A stretch of DNA of 64,000 nucleotides from the NCBI RefSeq assembly GCF_009882985.1, contig NZ_WTUZ01000022.1, positions 595,065 to 659,064 on the forward strand, written 5' to 3'. Under the pieces are notes generated by a model. The model did not search any database, was not told where the DNA came from, and saw only the letters and a list, made by a program, of their open reading frames with translations. The position numbers were made by a program, and so were the translations under genes. This document shows, piece by piece, positions 1 to 9,007 of the stretch (position 1 is its first letter; each line of letters opens with the position of its first letter). The DNA comes from Paenibacillus silvestris (GTDB taxonomy: Bacteria; Bacillota; Bacilli; Paenibacillales; NBRC-103111).

Positions 1-508
1 AACCGTGAGCTCCATGCAGCTCGATGGTGTCTACGCCTGCTTGCACCGCACGGCGGGCGGCATCGCCGAACAGCTTCACGGTCTCCCGCACCTCATCTGT
101 CGTTAGAGCGCGTGGCATTTTGTAGGCATCTCCAGGGAATGGGATAGCCGATGGCGCGACAGGGACTTCCGCATCCTCAGCCTTGCGGCCTGCGTGGGCA
201 ATCTGGATGCCGATTTTTGCACCGTGTGCATGAACGCCATCAATAATTCTGGCGAAAGCAGGAATATGCTCGTCGGACCAAATCCCCAAATCGTGATCTG
301 TGATGCGGCCGTCAGGATGCACATCCGTCATTTCAATAAGGAGGAGGCCAGTGCCCCCGATTGCCCGGGAGAGATAGTGGACGTAGTGCCACTCTGTAGG
401 TTTTCCGTCTTTTGCGGTAACTGAATATTGACACATCGGCGCCATGACAATGCGGTTTCTTATTTGTAAGCCTTTCAGCTGATACGGCGAAAATAAATCT
501 TTTTTCAT
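1..508 (-). CDS. namA: NADH:flavin oxidoreductase, old yellow enzyme family (YqjM/NamA-like), 3' part missing
   Basis: This is the N-terminal 169 codons of an FMN-dependent ene-reductase; the rest lies beyond base 1. The reverse complement begins MKKDLFSPYQLKGLQIRNR and continues with IVMAPMCQYS (the conserved Met/Cys region of YqjM-type enzymes), EWHYVHYLSRA, HAHGAKIGIQIAHAGRKAE and ELHGAHG. The family reduces activated C=C bonds with NADPH. The ATG at 508 is preceded by an AGGAGGT-like ribosome site read on the minus strand (the + strand shows acctcc near 517). It is divergent from the nitroreductase at 706, another flavin reductase. The exact substrate is unknown. Confidence 0.9.
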   Translation of the reverse strand, partial: MKKDLFSPYQLKGLQIRNRIVMAPMCQYSVTAKDGKPTEWHYVHYLSRAIGGTGLLLIEMTDVHPDGRITDHDLGIWSDEHIPAFARIIDGVHAHGAKIGIQIAHAGRKAEDAEVPVAPSAIPFPGDAYKMPRALTTDEVRETVKLFGDAARRAVQAGVDTIELHGAHG

Positions 509-516
509 AGGAAGTA

Positions 517-605
517 CCTCCGAGGATATAGATATATGTGTTAATATAGATATAGGTATATATAGATATTAACCGCCGTTAGGTTGGAGCGGTTAGCAAA
601 ACTAT
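517..605. repeat. A+T-rich simple repeat between two divergent flavoenzyme genes
   Basis: The spacer between namA and the nitroreductase gene contains several imperfect GATATAGATAT / ATAGATATAGG units between about 525 and 570. It is low-complexity and would melt easily. It could carry the divergent promoters, but I cannot assign -35 and -10 boxes with confidence. Confidence 0.45.
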
Positions 606-705
606 GTACCTTAGTATCGATGGTATTATAATTAAATTCAAGTAGTCACTTTTTAGTGCTATAGTTACAAAAAGTATACTAAAGGGAGAGAAAGGTTGCA
701 TCTAT

Positions 706-1434
706 ATGAACGAAATTATTCAGTTATTGCAAAATCATCGCTCGATTCGCAAATTTACAGATCAAGCTGTCACAGTTGAGCAGCTAAAAGACATCCTAGT
801 TTCCGCACAAGCGGCTTCAACCTCCAGTAACATGCAGGCATATAGCGTCATTCACGTATCGGATAGCGAACTGAAAAGCCAACTTGCCGCGTTCGCCGGC
901 AATCAGAATTATGTCAGCGAATGTCCGGTGTTTCTCGTATGGTGCGCTGACTTGCAGCGCTACTCGCAGGCGTCGCACCAGCATGCGGACACACCGATAA
1001 GCGGCAATGCGGAGAATTTCATCATTGCCACTGTTGATGCTGCACTCGCTGCGCAGAATGCAGCCATTGCGGCCGAGTCGCTCGGACTCGGCGTTGTCTA
1101 CATCGGCGGGCTGCGCAATAAGCCCGCTGAGGTCTCTCAGCTGCTCGGCCTCCCGCAGCTGGTATACCCTATCTTCGGCATGTGCATCGGCGTGCCGGAT
1201 CAAGAGCCGCTGCAGCGTCCTCGGCTCCCTCTTGAAGCCGTATACCACGAGAATCGGTATACGGACAACGAAGAAGCGGTTCGTCAGTATGACGAGACCA
1301 TCCGCGACTACATGAACGTTCGTACGGGAGGCAAAGTCGATACGACTTGGTCGAAAGAGATGGCGGGCAAGGCGCTAAGGCCGCGCGAGCACATGAAAGC
1401 TTTCCTTAACTCGCAAGGCTTCGGAGAGGTGTAG
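706..1434 (+). CDS. nfrA: NADPH-dependent nitroreductase / flavin reductase (NfsA-NfrA family)
   Basis: A 242-residue FMN-binding nitroreductase of the NfsA/NfrA type. The N-terminal QNHRSIRKFTDQ is the family FMN-phosphate-binding motif; ASTSSNMQAYSV follows near residue 40. AAQNAAIAAESLGLGVVYIGGLRN (in part) is the conserved central helix and turn, and LPQLVYPIFGMCIGVPD the next block. The C-terminal tail (YMNVRTG, then WSKEMAGK, LRPREHMKAFLNSQGF) is typical of NfrA proteins, which reduce nitro compounds, quinones or free flavin with NAD(P)H in the cytosol. An AAGGGAGAG site lies before the ATG. The length is normal for the family. Confidence 0.9.
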   Translation: MNEIIQLLQNHRSIRKFTDQAVTVEQLKDILVSAQAASTSSNMQAYSVIHVSDSELKSQLAAFAGNQNYVSECPVFLVWCADLQRYSQASHQHADTPISGNAENFIIATVDAALAAQNAAIAAESLGLGVVYIGGLRNKPAEVSQLLGLPQLVYPIFGMCIGVPDQEPLQRPRLPLEAVYHENRYTDNEEAVRQYDETIRDYMNVRTGGKVDTTWSKEMAGKALRPREHMKAFLNSQGFGEV

Positions 1435-1548
1435 GTTTCGATTCTTTTCGCTGATGTACTCATATTGCCATAACTTGTCTCATACATATGAATGAGGAGA
1501 ATGAAGACAGGCTTGGAGAGTTCATCAGGCGAAAGGAGTGTGATCAGG

Positions 1549-1827
1549 TTGAAAGGCTTTAAAAATGTTGTGTACATGAGCGTAGCGCTGGGCATGCTGA
1601 TTTATTCGTTACCCCAATTGCAGCTTCGCGACGTTGGCTCCCTGCCAATGATTTTCAGCTGTATTTGGATCGCTATGGCGCTACTCGTTATTGCCTCTCA
1701 TTTGCACCAGATTCTAGGTGTGGATGAAGAGAAACGCAGAGAGCTTAAGCGCATTAACCGGATGAAAAAATGGCAGTTGGAGCAGCTTGTGCAAGGCCGC
1801 AGAAAAATGCTGCAATTTCGTAAATAG
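1549..1827 (+). CDS. Small membrane protein of unknown function
   Basis: A 92-residue protein I do not recognise. The start chosen is TTG at 1549, about 10 nt after GAAAGGAG (1531-1538); an upstream ATG at 1492 has no good ribosome site. Two hydrophobic segments (about residues 7-24 and 33-53) are followed by a strongly basic, probably cytoplasmic tail rich in K and R (EEKRRELKRINRMKKW and onward to the end). The layout suggests a two-pass membrane protein with a cytosolic basic helix. It stands between the nitroreductase and ytoI. It is not the YtpI homologue, which is encoded at 3342-3644. Confidence 0.7.
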   Translation: MKGFKNVVYMSVALGMLIYSLPQLQLRDVGSLPMIFSCIWIAMALLVIASHLHQILGVDEEKRRELKRINRMKKWQLEQLVQGRRKMLQFRK

Positions 1828-1895
1828 CCGAATGTAATCCTGTTAAGTTTTACATTTTGACAACGAACATATGTTTGGTATAATACAAATGAAGC

Positions 1896-1926
1896 ATCCA
1901 ATCCAATAGGGTTGGATTTTTCTTAT
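1896..1926 (+). terminator. Possible weak terminator upstream of ytoI
   Basis: The arms ATCCAA and TTGGAT are followed by a short T-rich run. It lies between the small membrane protein and ytoI. The stem is short, so this is tentative. Confidence 0.4.
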
Positions 1927-2016
1927 TATAGAAGCTGTACGCATTGTTCTTGTTCTTTCCAACGTTTATACTAGTAGTACAGAGTAATACAGGAACAGGC
2001 GAATGGGGTGTAACAG

Positions 2017-3345
2017 TTGGATACTCAATCCGTGGATGCGTTAACCAAACATGAACAAATTTTACGTCATATAGAAAGCTTGAAACTCGGTAGTCGAATT
2101 TCTGTGCGCAAAATTGCCAAGAACATGGAAGTAAGTGAAGGCACGGCTTACCGGGCGATCAAAGAGGCGGAGAATCAAGGTCTCGTCTCAACCAAAGAGC
2201 GAATCGGAACCGTGCGAGTGGAGAAAAAGCTGCGGCAAAACATCGATAAGCTCACCTTTGCAGAAGTCGTGAACATGGTCGACGGACAGGTGCTTGGCGG
2301 TTCGCGTGGACTGCACAAAACGCTGAATAAATTCGTCATTGGCGCGATGGAACAGGACGCCATGATGCGATATATCGAAGCTGGAAGCCTGCTTATCGTC
2401 GGAAACCGGAACGAGGCGCACAGCTGTGCACTCGAATACGGCGCAGGGGTGCTAATTACAGGCGGATTTGATACCAGCACAGAAGTGAAGCATCTTGCTG
2501 ACAAGCTGGAGCTGCCGATTATTTCAAGCAGTTACGATACTTTTACGGTAGCTTCTATGATCAATAGAGCGATCTACGATCGTTTAATTAAGAAGAAGAT
2601 TATGCTCGTTGAGGATATCCTGGCTTCCGGTGCATCACTGTATGCGCTGAAGGCGAACAGCACGCTCAAGGATTGGCAGCGATTATCGGAGGATACTGGC
2701 TACAGCCGTTTTCCCGTCGTTGATGAGTGGAACCGCATTATTGGTGTTGTCACGTCCAAGGATATGGTCGGGGCGAATACTTTGCAGACGGTCGATAAGC
2801 TCATGACGCGCAGCCCGCTCACGGTCACACCGCAGACTTCGGTAGCTTCAGCTGCCCACATGATGGTGTGGGAAGGTATTGAGCTGCTGCCTGTTGTCGA
2901 TCTGAACCGCAAGATGGTAGGTGTGCTGAACCGGAGCGATGTGCTCAAAGCGATGCAATATATTCAGAAGCAGCCGCAGAACGGAGAAACATTTGAGGAT
3001 TTGATATGGTCCGGACTCGAAGAGGTGAGAGATGAGAAAGGGACTTTACAGTTCCACGGTGTGATCACCCCTCAGATGACGAATCATTTGGGTACAGTGT
3101 CAGAGGGAGTTCTTACGACGCTCATGACTCAAGCAGCCTATCGCATTGTACAGGAGTTTAAAAAAGGCGACCTCGTCATGGACAACATGTCCACCTATTT
3201 CCTCAAACCGCTGCAAATTGATTCCAAAATAGAAATACGACCCACCATTATTGAAGTGAGTCGTAAATTCGGGAAAATTGATGTGGAAATTTATCATGCT
3301 GGGGCTTTGGTTTCCAAAGCGATGCTGACCGCACAAGTCATCTAG
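2017..3345 (+). CDS. ytoI: HTH-DRTGG-CBS-hotdog regulator-like protein (YtoI)
   Basis: A 442-residue protein matching YtoI of Bacillales. Domains in order: a winged-helix-like N-terminus (about 8-72, with SVRKIAKNMEVSEGTAYRAI), a DRTGG domain (about 80-185), two CBS motifs (about 195-315; SRFPVVDEWNRIIGVVTSKD and LLPVVDLNRKMVGVLNRSD), and a C-terminal hotdog/MaoC-like thioesterase fold (about 330-442). The family is thought to sense adenine nucleotides or acyl-CoA through CBS and hotdog domains, but its role is not established. The start is TTG at 2017 behind GGGGTG. Its stop overlaps the stop of the convergent ytpI by 4 nt. Conserved synteny with ytpI and dnaE supports the name. Confidence 0.85.
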   Translation: MDTQSVDALTKHEQILRHIESLKLGSRISVRKIAKNMEVSEGTAYRAIKEAENQGLVSTKERIGTVRVEKKLRQNIDKLTFAEVVNMVDGQVLGGSRGLHKTLNKFVIGAMEQDAMMRYIEAGSLLIVGNRNEAHSCALEYGAGVLITGGFDTSTEVKHLADKLELPIISSSYDTFTVASMINRAIYDRLIKKKIMLVEDILASGASLYALKANSTLKDWQRLSEDTGYSRFPVVDEWNRIIGVVTSKDMVGANTLQTVDKLMTRSPLTVTPQTSVASAAHMMVWEGIELLPVVDLNRKMVGVLNRSDVLKAMQYIQKQPQNGETFEDLIWSGLEEVRDEKGTLQFHGVITPQMTNHLGTVSEGVLTTLMTQAAYRIVQEFKKGDLVMDNMSTYFLKPLQIDSKIEIRPTIIEVSRKFGKIDVEIYHAGALVSKAMLTAQVI

Positions 3346-3644
3346 CGAAGCAGTCGATCGAAGTGCCCGTGATTGCGAATGCCTGCGAATAAATTAAACA
3401 ATCCAAGCAGGACTAGTACAGTGCCGAAGATTCGGCGGAAGCTGGACTCGCTGAAGAAGAAGAGCTGAGTGACAGCAATCATCACGAGCATCAAGCCCAT
3501 GCAAATATTCATACGAGCTGAGTATAGACCGCGTTTGGCGGGTTCCTTTTCACGACGCGCCCGGAAGCTGAAGAAGACCGATAGGGCAAGCAGCAAGCAA
3601 ATGAGAGAGAATAAAGTAATTTGAATCGCGAACATGTGGTTCAT
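3342..3644 (-). CDS. ytpI: YtpI family membrane protein
   Basis: A 100-residue protein starting MNHMFAIQ behind an AAAGGAC ribosome site; the longer reading to 3719 lacks one. Three hydrophobic helices are visible: about residues 5-27, 45-63 (MNICMGLMLVMIAVTQLFFF) and 68-88. The middle 'TQLFFF' segment and the C-terminal 'GIRNHGHF' resemble YtpI-like proteins, which sit beside ytoI in Bacillales. The function is unknown. Its stop codon shares a CTAG with the stop of ytoI on the other strand. Confidence 0.7.
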   Translation of the reverse strand: MNHMFAIQITLFSLICLLLALSVFFSFRARREKEPAKRGLYSARMNICMGLMLVMIAVTQLFFFSESSFRRIFGTVLVLLGLFNLFAGIRNHGHFDRLLR

Positions 3645-3728
3645 CCGTCCTTTAAGCGAGTTTACTGTTAACTTTAGCGATTTTGGGAGGAGAATGCAAT
3701 CACATCTCACGCAGATCATGCCTTATGC

Positions 3729-4220
3729 TTATGTTCGCTTCTCTTGGGCTGTGATCCAAACCGTCAATTCAGTCTGAATCAACACGATCGATTTCACTTC
3801 AACAATATATTTTTTATCATGCAAAATGTACGTTTTTTGAGTAATCAGCTTTTCGTATAGAGGTTGAGCGTCCTTGACATAAGTGGCTTTCTGGCCGATG
3901 ACGAGCTTGAGCTCGCTTTTAATATCACTCTCAATTTCCTTCTGAATATCTTCGCTAATCAGCTCATCCTGATTTTTGGAAACTAGATGCACATTGACGA
4001 TGTTAATTAAGGATTGTTTATTTTTTGTCTTGTTTAAACTATCGATATCATTACGCAAATCACGATTTTCTTGTAAATATTTATGCATTTCCACGTATAG
4101 CTGCGTATAGGTGTGCTGATGAATGCTCATATAGACCGCGCTCCCAATGATGGCTCCCGAAACCATCAGTGCGAAGTTCGCAAGCAAGCGCTGATAGCGG
4201 GCAAAAGGAGGGATCCTCAA
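3729..4220 (-). CDS. ytrI: Sporulation membrane protein YtrI
   Basis: A 163-residue protein with one N-terminal membrane helix (about 12-32, LLANFALMVSGAIIGSAVYM), then a helical, charged extracytoplasmic part (LQENRDLRNDIDSLNKTKN, likely coiled coil) and a mixed C-terminal domain. Size, topology and place beside ytrH and dnaE match YtrI, a sigma-E-controlled protein needed for full spore formation in Bacillus subtilis. The start is TTG at 4220, overlapping the TGA of ytrH by 4 nt (TTGA), with AGGGAGG upstream inside ytrH, so the two are translationally coupled. Confidence 0.8.
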   Translation of the reverse strand: MRIPPFARYQRLLANFALMVSGAIIGSAVYMSIHQHTYTQLYVEMHKYLQENRDLRNDIDSLNKTKNKQSLINIVNVHLVSKNQDELISEDIQKEIESDIKSELKLVIGQKATYVKDAQPLYEKLITQKTYILHDKKYIVEVKSIVLIQTELTVWITAQEKRT

Positions 4221-4549
4221 GGCTGATGGCCTCCCTTACAAATCATTTGGATGAGCGAGGTACCGATTTGGGCTCCCACGAAAGCGACAACAATCAGAAT
4301 GATTTGTTTGATCGCAGGATTCAAATGTCCAACGGCTACATGACTTTCTATATAGCGTATCGGATCAATCGTGCCGCCTACAGCAGCAACCATGGCCCAG
4401 ATTTTGATGTTTTCAGCCACAGTCATCATTTTCTCCGTCGGTGATTGGAGGGTCAGCACAGCTGCAATGCCGCTTAACATGCTGCCCCCGAAGACGACCC
4501 CGAAAGCAATGCAGAAGTACAAAATTATATTTGCCCAAAAGATTCCCAT
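4217..4549 (-). CDS. ytrH: Sporulation membrane protein YtrH
   Basis: A 110-residue integral membrane protein beginning MGIFWANIILYFCIAFGV, matching the size of YtrH. I chose the ATG at 4549 because AAAGGAAGC lies just upstream and the longer reading frame has no membrane-protein character. Hydrophobic segments lie at about 3-30, 45-62 and 82-104. YtrH and YtrI are mother-cell membrane proteins of sporulation in B. subtilis. The gene is divergent from dnaE. A sigma-E promoter is expected in the 4550-4660 gap, but I cannot define it by eye. Confidence 0.85.
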   Translation of the reverse strand: MGIFWANIILYFCIAFGVVFGGSMLSGIAAVLTLQSPTEKMMTVAENIKIWAMVAAVGGTIDPIRYIESHVAVGHLNPAIKQIILIVVAFVGAQIGTSLIQMICKGGHQP

Positions 4550-4671
4550 GACTTTACCGCTTCCTTTCCAGTCCGTTATGAGGACAAACTCTCTATACTT
4601 AATGTATGGGAATGAACAGCTACAATATGATAATATGTAAAGAATAAAATGAGAGCAGGGAGGAAATGCTG

Positions 4672-7600
4672 ATGAGTTCGTTTGTACACTTGCACGTGCA
4701 TAGTGAATACAGTTTATTGGATGGTGCCGCACGCATGGAGGAGCTTGTTACACAAGCAGCTAATCTGGGCATGACCTCTCTAGCTTTGACGGATCACGGT
4801 GTGATGTATGGGGCTATCGCCTTCTACAAAGCATGTAAGCAGCGTGGCATTAAACCCATTATTGGGTGTGAGGTTTATTTCACAGCGGGCTCCATTCGCG
4901 ACAAAGGGACAAGACAAGAACAGCCGATCTACCATCTCATTCTGCTTGCCAAGAATTACCAAGGCTATCAGAATCTGATGAAGCTTTGCTCGATTGGGCA
5001 TTTGGAAGGCTTTCATTATAAACCGCGTATTGATCTGGAACAGTTATCCAAATATTCGGAGGGACTTATCTGTCTGAGTTCCTGCTTAGGCAGCGAAATC
5101 TCCCAGCATTTACTGCATAATCGGCAGGATGAAGCGAGACAAGCAGCGGAGCGCTACAAGCGCATCTTCGGGGATGACTTCTTTCTGGAGATTCAAGATC
5201 ATGGCATGATTGAGCAGAAAAAAGTCATGGTTTCCATGATCGAGCTGAGCAAACAAACCGGCATTCCGTTGATTGCGACGAACGATGTGCACTATGTGAC
5301 GGAGCCGGATCATGTCATGCAGGATATTCTGATCTGTATTGGAACGGGGAAGACCGTGGATGATACGGATCGGCTCAAAATGGGAACAAGCCAGATGTAT
5401 TTGAAAAGTGAAGAGGAGATGCGGCGTTTATTCGTCCATGTACCCGAAGCGCTAACGAATACGGCTGTCGTGGCTTCTCGCTGCGAGCTCGAGCTTGAGT
5501 TTGGCAAATCGATTTTGCCAAGCTTCCGTCCCATCCCTGAGCCTCTTACCGCAGCTGAGTATTTGCGAGAGCTGTGCGAGCAGGGCATGAATCAGAGGTA
5601 TGGGGCAAAGCCGGAATGGGAGCAGCTGGACTCACCGCTAAGGAAACAAGCAGAAGAACGGTTGGCCTATGAATTAGGCGTTATTGAGAAAATGGGTTTC
5701 TCCGATTATTTCTTGATCGTCTGGGACTTCATTCGGTTTGCTCATGAAAAGCATATCATGACAGGGCCAGGGCGGGGATCATCCGCTGGAAGCCTTGTAG
5801 CTTATGTGCTGCGCATCACCAATGTCGATCCTCTTCAATATAAGCTGCTCTTTGAGCGCTTTCTGAATCCTGAGCGGATTTCGATGCCCGATATCGATAT
5901 CGACTTCAGTGACGAACGTCGGGATGAAGTCATTGATTACGTCGTTGCCAAATATGGGCATGAGCATGTCGCCCAGATTATTACCTTCGGAACGATGGCG
6001 GCCAAGGCGGCAGTCAGAGACGTCGGTCGTGTGTTGAATGTTCCTTATGGGGACGTAGATCGCGCGGCGAAAGCCATTCCGAATCAGCTCGGCATGACGC
6101 TGACCGAGGCGCTGCAGGTAAGCTCGGATCTCAAGTCTCTAGTCGCTAGACAGCCTAAGACCGCTGAACTGCTTGAAATGGCTATGCGTGTAGAGGGTAT
6201 GCCGCGTCATGCATCGACGCACGCGGCTGGGGTTGTTATTTCCAGAGAGCCGCTCACGCAGTATGTGCCCCTTCAAGAAGGGACGACTCAGACAGCGCTA
6301 ACGCAATATACGATGGAGCATTTGGAAGCCATTGGACTTTTGAAAATGGACTTTCTAGGTCTGCGGACATTGTCGATTATTGAACGAACCGTGGATTGGA
6401 TTGCCCAGATGGAAGGCCTTCATTTGGATTTCGATGGACTGGATATGGATGAGGACGCGGTTACTTACGCGATGCTGAGCAGGGGTGAAACCACCGGCGT
6501 TTTCCAATTGGAGTCAACAGGTGTCCGCAAGGTTCTGAAGGACTTGAAGCCCTCTGTATTTGAAGATATTATCTCCGTTCTAGCCTTGTATCGTCCGGGC
6601 CCGATGGAGTTCATTCCTAAATATATTTATGGTAAACATGGCCAAGTGGAAGTCGTTTATCCGCACCCGACGTTAGAACCAATCCTTCGGGATACGTACG
6701 GCATTATCGTGTATCAGGAGCAAATTATGCAAATTGCCTCCTCGATGGCCGGCTTTTCCTTAGGCGAAGCGGATTTGTTACGGCGTGCGGTTTCCAAGAA
6801 GAAGCGGGAAGTACTCGATGAAGAACGCGCTCATTTCGTGAAAGGCAGCTTGCAGCAAGGCTTTATTGTAGAAGAAGCGAATCATGTCTACGATATGATT
6901 GTGCGTTTTGCCGACTATGGCTTTCCTAGAGCGCATGCTACCGCATATGGCGTACTGGCTTTTCAGACAGCTTATCTCAAAGCGCATTACCCGATTTATT
7001 TCATGGCTTCCATGTTGACGGCCGTGATGGGTAATCACAGGAAGGTAGCCGAATATGTAGATGAGTGCAGGCGGACGAAGATCGCTGTGCTACCTCCGGA
7101 TGTGAATAAGAGCGGAACGGTGTTTACGCCTGACCCCCAAACGGGAGCGATTCGGTTTGGACTTGCTGCGATCAAAAATGTAGGCACGCAGGCTATCGAT
7201 GCGATTCTGTTTGAGCGCAAGAAGTCTCCCTTCGAGAGCTTGCTGGACTTCTGCAGACGAGTTGATTTGCGAGTCTGCAACAAACGGGTCATTGAATCAT
7301 TGATTCAGGGCGGTGCTTTTGACTCCTTGGGAGGTCATCGTGCTCAGCTTATGGCCATCTTGGACGAAACGATCGCTTCAGCGACCAAATGGCGCAAGGA
7401 GCGGGATGACTTGCAGCTTCACCTCTTCGGCTTCGTCGAAGAGCCGAACTGGGAAGTTGAAGTTCCGAACATTCCCGTTATGCCGCAGAGCAAGCAGCTG
7501 GAACTTGAGAAGGAACTTCTCGGGATGTACATCTCGGGGCATCCGCTGGATGCCTACGCCCAGTCCCTTGAGGAGATGGACGCGGCCATGCTCCACCAGC

Positions 7601-8262
7601 TGGCAGAGCTGCCGGATAACAGTGAAGTTCTTGTAGCCGGGATGATCCTCTCGAACAAGACGATCGTCACCAAGAAGGGGCAGCCCATGGCCTTCATGGA
7701 GCTGGAGGATCGCATCGACAAGGTCGAGGTGGTGCTCTTCCCCGAGACCTGGAAGAACGCGGCTCCGCTCGTGCAGAAGGGCAGACTCGTCCTCGTGCGT
7801 GCGAAGCTGCAGCTGCAGGACGAGGATCCGCCCAAGCTGCTCGCGGAGCAGGTGGCCGCGCTGGACGACCCAGCGGCCATTCAGCGCCTGCGCCGGCAGC
7901 CTGGGGCGCCTAGGCGCGCAGCTGGCGAGCAGCCTGCTCGCGCGGCTGCTGCATCTGGGGCCGCGCGCAGCGGCGCCCCCGTCAAGCAAGCGGCCCCGCC
8001 AGCGGGCCGCCAACCAGCCGCTGCTGAGGCAAAGCCGCAGCGGGTGTTCGTCAAGATCTCGGCTGACTGCGAGCAGCCGGATAAGCTCTTGCAGCTGAAG
8101 GCGCTGCTGAAACTGCACAAAGGGCCTCTCGCGGTTGCGCTTTTCTACGAAAGCAGCAACAAGCTTTTGGCCCTGAGCGATCAATACTTGATCGATCCCT
8201 CCAAGGATCTGATCCGGATGATCGAAACGATCATGGGTAAAGATTCCGTAAGGGTGAAATAA
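4672..8262 (+). CDS. dnaE: DNA polymerase III alpha subunit DnaE
   Basis: A 1196-residue replicative polymerase of the DnaE type. The N-terminal PHP domain begins HLHVHSEYSLLDG and includes ALTDHGVMYG. The palm domain has GPGRGSSAGSLVAYVL and the catalytic aspartates in MPDIDIDFSDERR (about residues 407-411). The tandem helix-hairpin-helix part (FPRAHATAYGVLAFQTAYLK; CNKRVIESLIQGGAFD) and an OB fold (about 985-1055) follow. In Bacillales DnaE extends RNA primers before PolC takes over. The start at 4672 is 8 nt after GGGAGGA; the ATG at 4666 is too close. Odd feature: an Ala/Arg/Pro/Gln-rich linker at about residues 1076-1123 with much higher GC than the rest of the gene. Confidence 0.97.
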   Translation: MSSFVHLHVHSEYSLLDGAARMEELVTQAANLGMTSLALTDHGVMYGAIAFYKACKQRGIKPIIGCEVYFTAGSIRDKGTRQEQPIYHLILLAKNYQGYQNLMKLCSIGHLEGFHYKPRIDLEQLSKYSEGLICLSSCLGSEISQHLLHNRQDEARQAAERYKRIFGDDFFLEIQDHGMIEQKKVMVSMIELSKQTGIPLIATNDVHYVTEPDHVMQDILICIGTGKTVDDTDRLKMGTSQMYLKSEEEMRRLFVHVPEALTNTAVVASRCELELEFGKSILPSFRPIPEPLTAAEYLRELCEQGMNQRYGAKPEWEQLDSPLRKQAEERLAYELGVIEKMGFSDYFLIVWDFIRFAHEKHIMTGPGRGSSAGSLVAYVLRITNVDPLQYKLLFERFLNPERISMPDIDIDFSDERRDEVIDYVVAKYGHEHVAQIITFGTMAAKAAVRDVGRVLNVPYGDVDRAAKAIPNQLGMTLTEALQVSSDLKSLVARQPKTAELLEMAMRVEGMPRHASTHAAGVVISREPLTQYVPLQEGTTQTALTQYTMEHLEAIGLLKMDFLGLRTLSIIERTVDWIAQMEGLHLDFDGLDMDEDAVTYAMLSRGETTGVFQLESTGVRKVLKDLKPSVFEDIISVLALYRPGPMEFIPKYIYGKHGQVEVVYPHPTLEPILRDTYGIIVYQEQIMQIASSMAGFSLGEADLLRRAVSKKKREVLDEERAHFVKGSLQQGFIVEEANHVYDMIVRFADYGFPRAHATAYGVLAFQTAYLKAHYPIYFMASMLTAVMGNHRKVAEYVDECRRTKIAVLPPDVNKSGTVFTPDPQTGAIRFGLAAIKNVGTQAIDAILFERKKSPFESLLDFCRRVDLRVCNKRVIESLIQGGAFDSLGGHRAQLMAILDETIASATKWRKERDDLQLHLFGFVEEPNWEVEVPNIPVMPQSKQLELEKELLGMYISGHPLDAYAQSLEEMDAAMLHQLAELPDNSEVLVAGMILSNKTIVTKKGQPMAFMELEDRIDKVEVVLFPETWKNAAPLVQKGRLVLVRAKLQLQDEDPPKLLAEQVAALDDPAAIQRLRRQPGAPRRAAGEQPARAAAASGAARSGAPVKQAAPPAGRQPAAAEAKPQRVFVKISADCEQPDKLLQLKALLKLHKGPLAVALFYESSNKLLALSDQYLIDPSKDLIRMIETIMGKDSVRVK

Positions 8263-8334
8263 TGCATGCTTCCTCCGCATATGAATAGGAACCCGGCATT
8301 TCAGGGGCATTCCATGTGTAGGAGGGGGACTCTT

Positions 8335-8835
8335 ATGACCGAACAGCATATGATCCAGTTGCTGCAAAAACGCGGTGTGACCGTGGAACAAATTTCCGAA
8401 ATTGTGTTCAAGCTGCAGAAGCCCTATAATGATCATCTGACGGAGCAAGAATGCACCGACAGTGTAATGGCTGTACTTGCCAAGCGGGAAGTGCAATATA
8501 CACTGTACACGGGCATCGCACTGGATGAGCTCGCAGAAAAAAAGCTGCTGCCCGAACCTTTGCAATCCATTCTTGAGGCAGATGAACCCTTGTTCGGTGT
8601 CGATGAAACACTGGCCCTAGGTATTGTTCATGTATATGGAATGATCGGACTAACCAGCTTTGGCTACCTAGATAAAGAAAAAATGGGAATTATTCGGACG
8701 CTCAACGATGATAAAAGCTCTGTGCATGTTTTTCTGGATGATTTAATTTGCGGATTAGCGGCTGCCGCTTCTGCCAGAATCGCTCATCAGAATGAGCATG
8801 CGCCTGATTATAGCAGTAAATTACGTCTGGACTAA
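8335..8835 (+). CDS. pgpA: Phosphatidylglycerophosphatase A-like protein (YutG/PgpA family)
   Basis: A 166-residue protein, ATG at 8335 behind GGAGGGGG. It carries the family blocks LTEQECTDSVMAVLAKREVQ, ILEADEPLFGVDETLALGI, GYLDKEKMGIIRTLNDD and HVFLDDLICGLAAAASARIA. PgpA-type enzymes dephosphorylate phosphatidylglycerol phosphate to phosphatidylglycerol; the YutG-like soluble form lacks clear membrane helices, as here. Assignment rests on motif recognition. It follows dnaE with a 72-nt gap and may be read from the same transcript. A hairpin with a T run follows. Confidence 0.8.
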   Translation: MTEQHMIQLLQKRGVTVEQISEIVFKLQKPYNDHLTEQECTDSVMAVLAKREVQYTLYTGIALDELAEKKLLPEPLQSILEADEPLFGVDETLALGIVHVYGMIGLTSFGYLDKEKMGIIRTLNDDKSSVHVFLDDLICGLAAAASARIAHQNEHAPDYSSKLRLD

Positions 8836-8863
8836 CTCGTTTAGTTCAGACTTCACTTTTTTT
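8825..8863 (+). terminator. Terminator after pgpA
   Basis: The hairpin arms GTCTGGACTAA and TTAGTTCAGAC are followed within a few bases by a run of T (8856-8863). The 5' arm overlaps the last codons of pgpA. Confidence 0.65.
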
Positions 8864-9007
8864 CATGAACGTGCTCTGTTGCGGTAAAAAGAGAAATTAT
8901 GATATCATTATTCCATTGTGTGTGCCTATGCTTATTACAGGATGTTTATTATCATCGTACTAAATGCCCTAATCCATGTAGCAGTACTTCATAGGAGGTT
9001 TTTTTTC

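Noticed and set aside
7378..8565. A 395-codon minus-strand ORF opposite dnaE and pgpA
   Set aside because: It covers two well-supported genes, has no ribosome site and no recognisable domain. It is a shadow caused by GC-rich codons.
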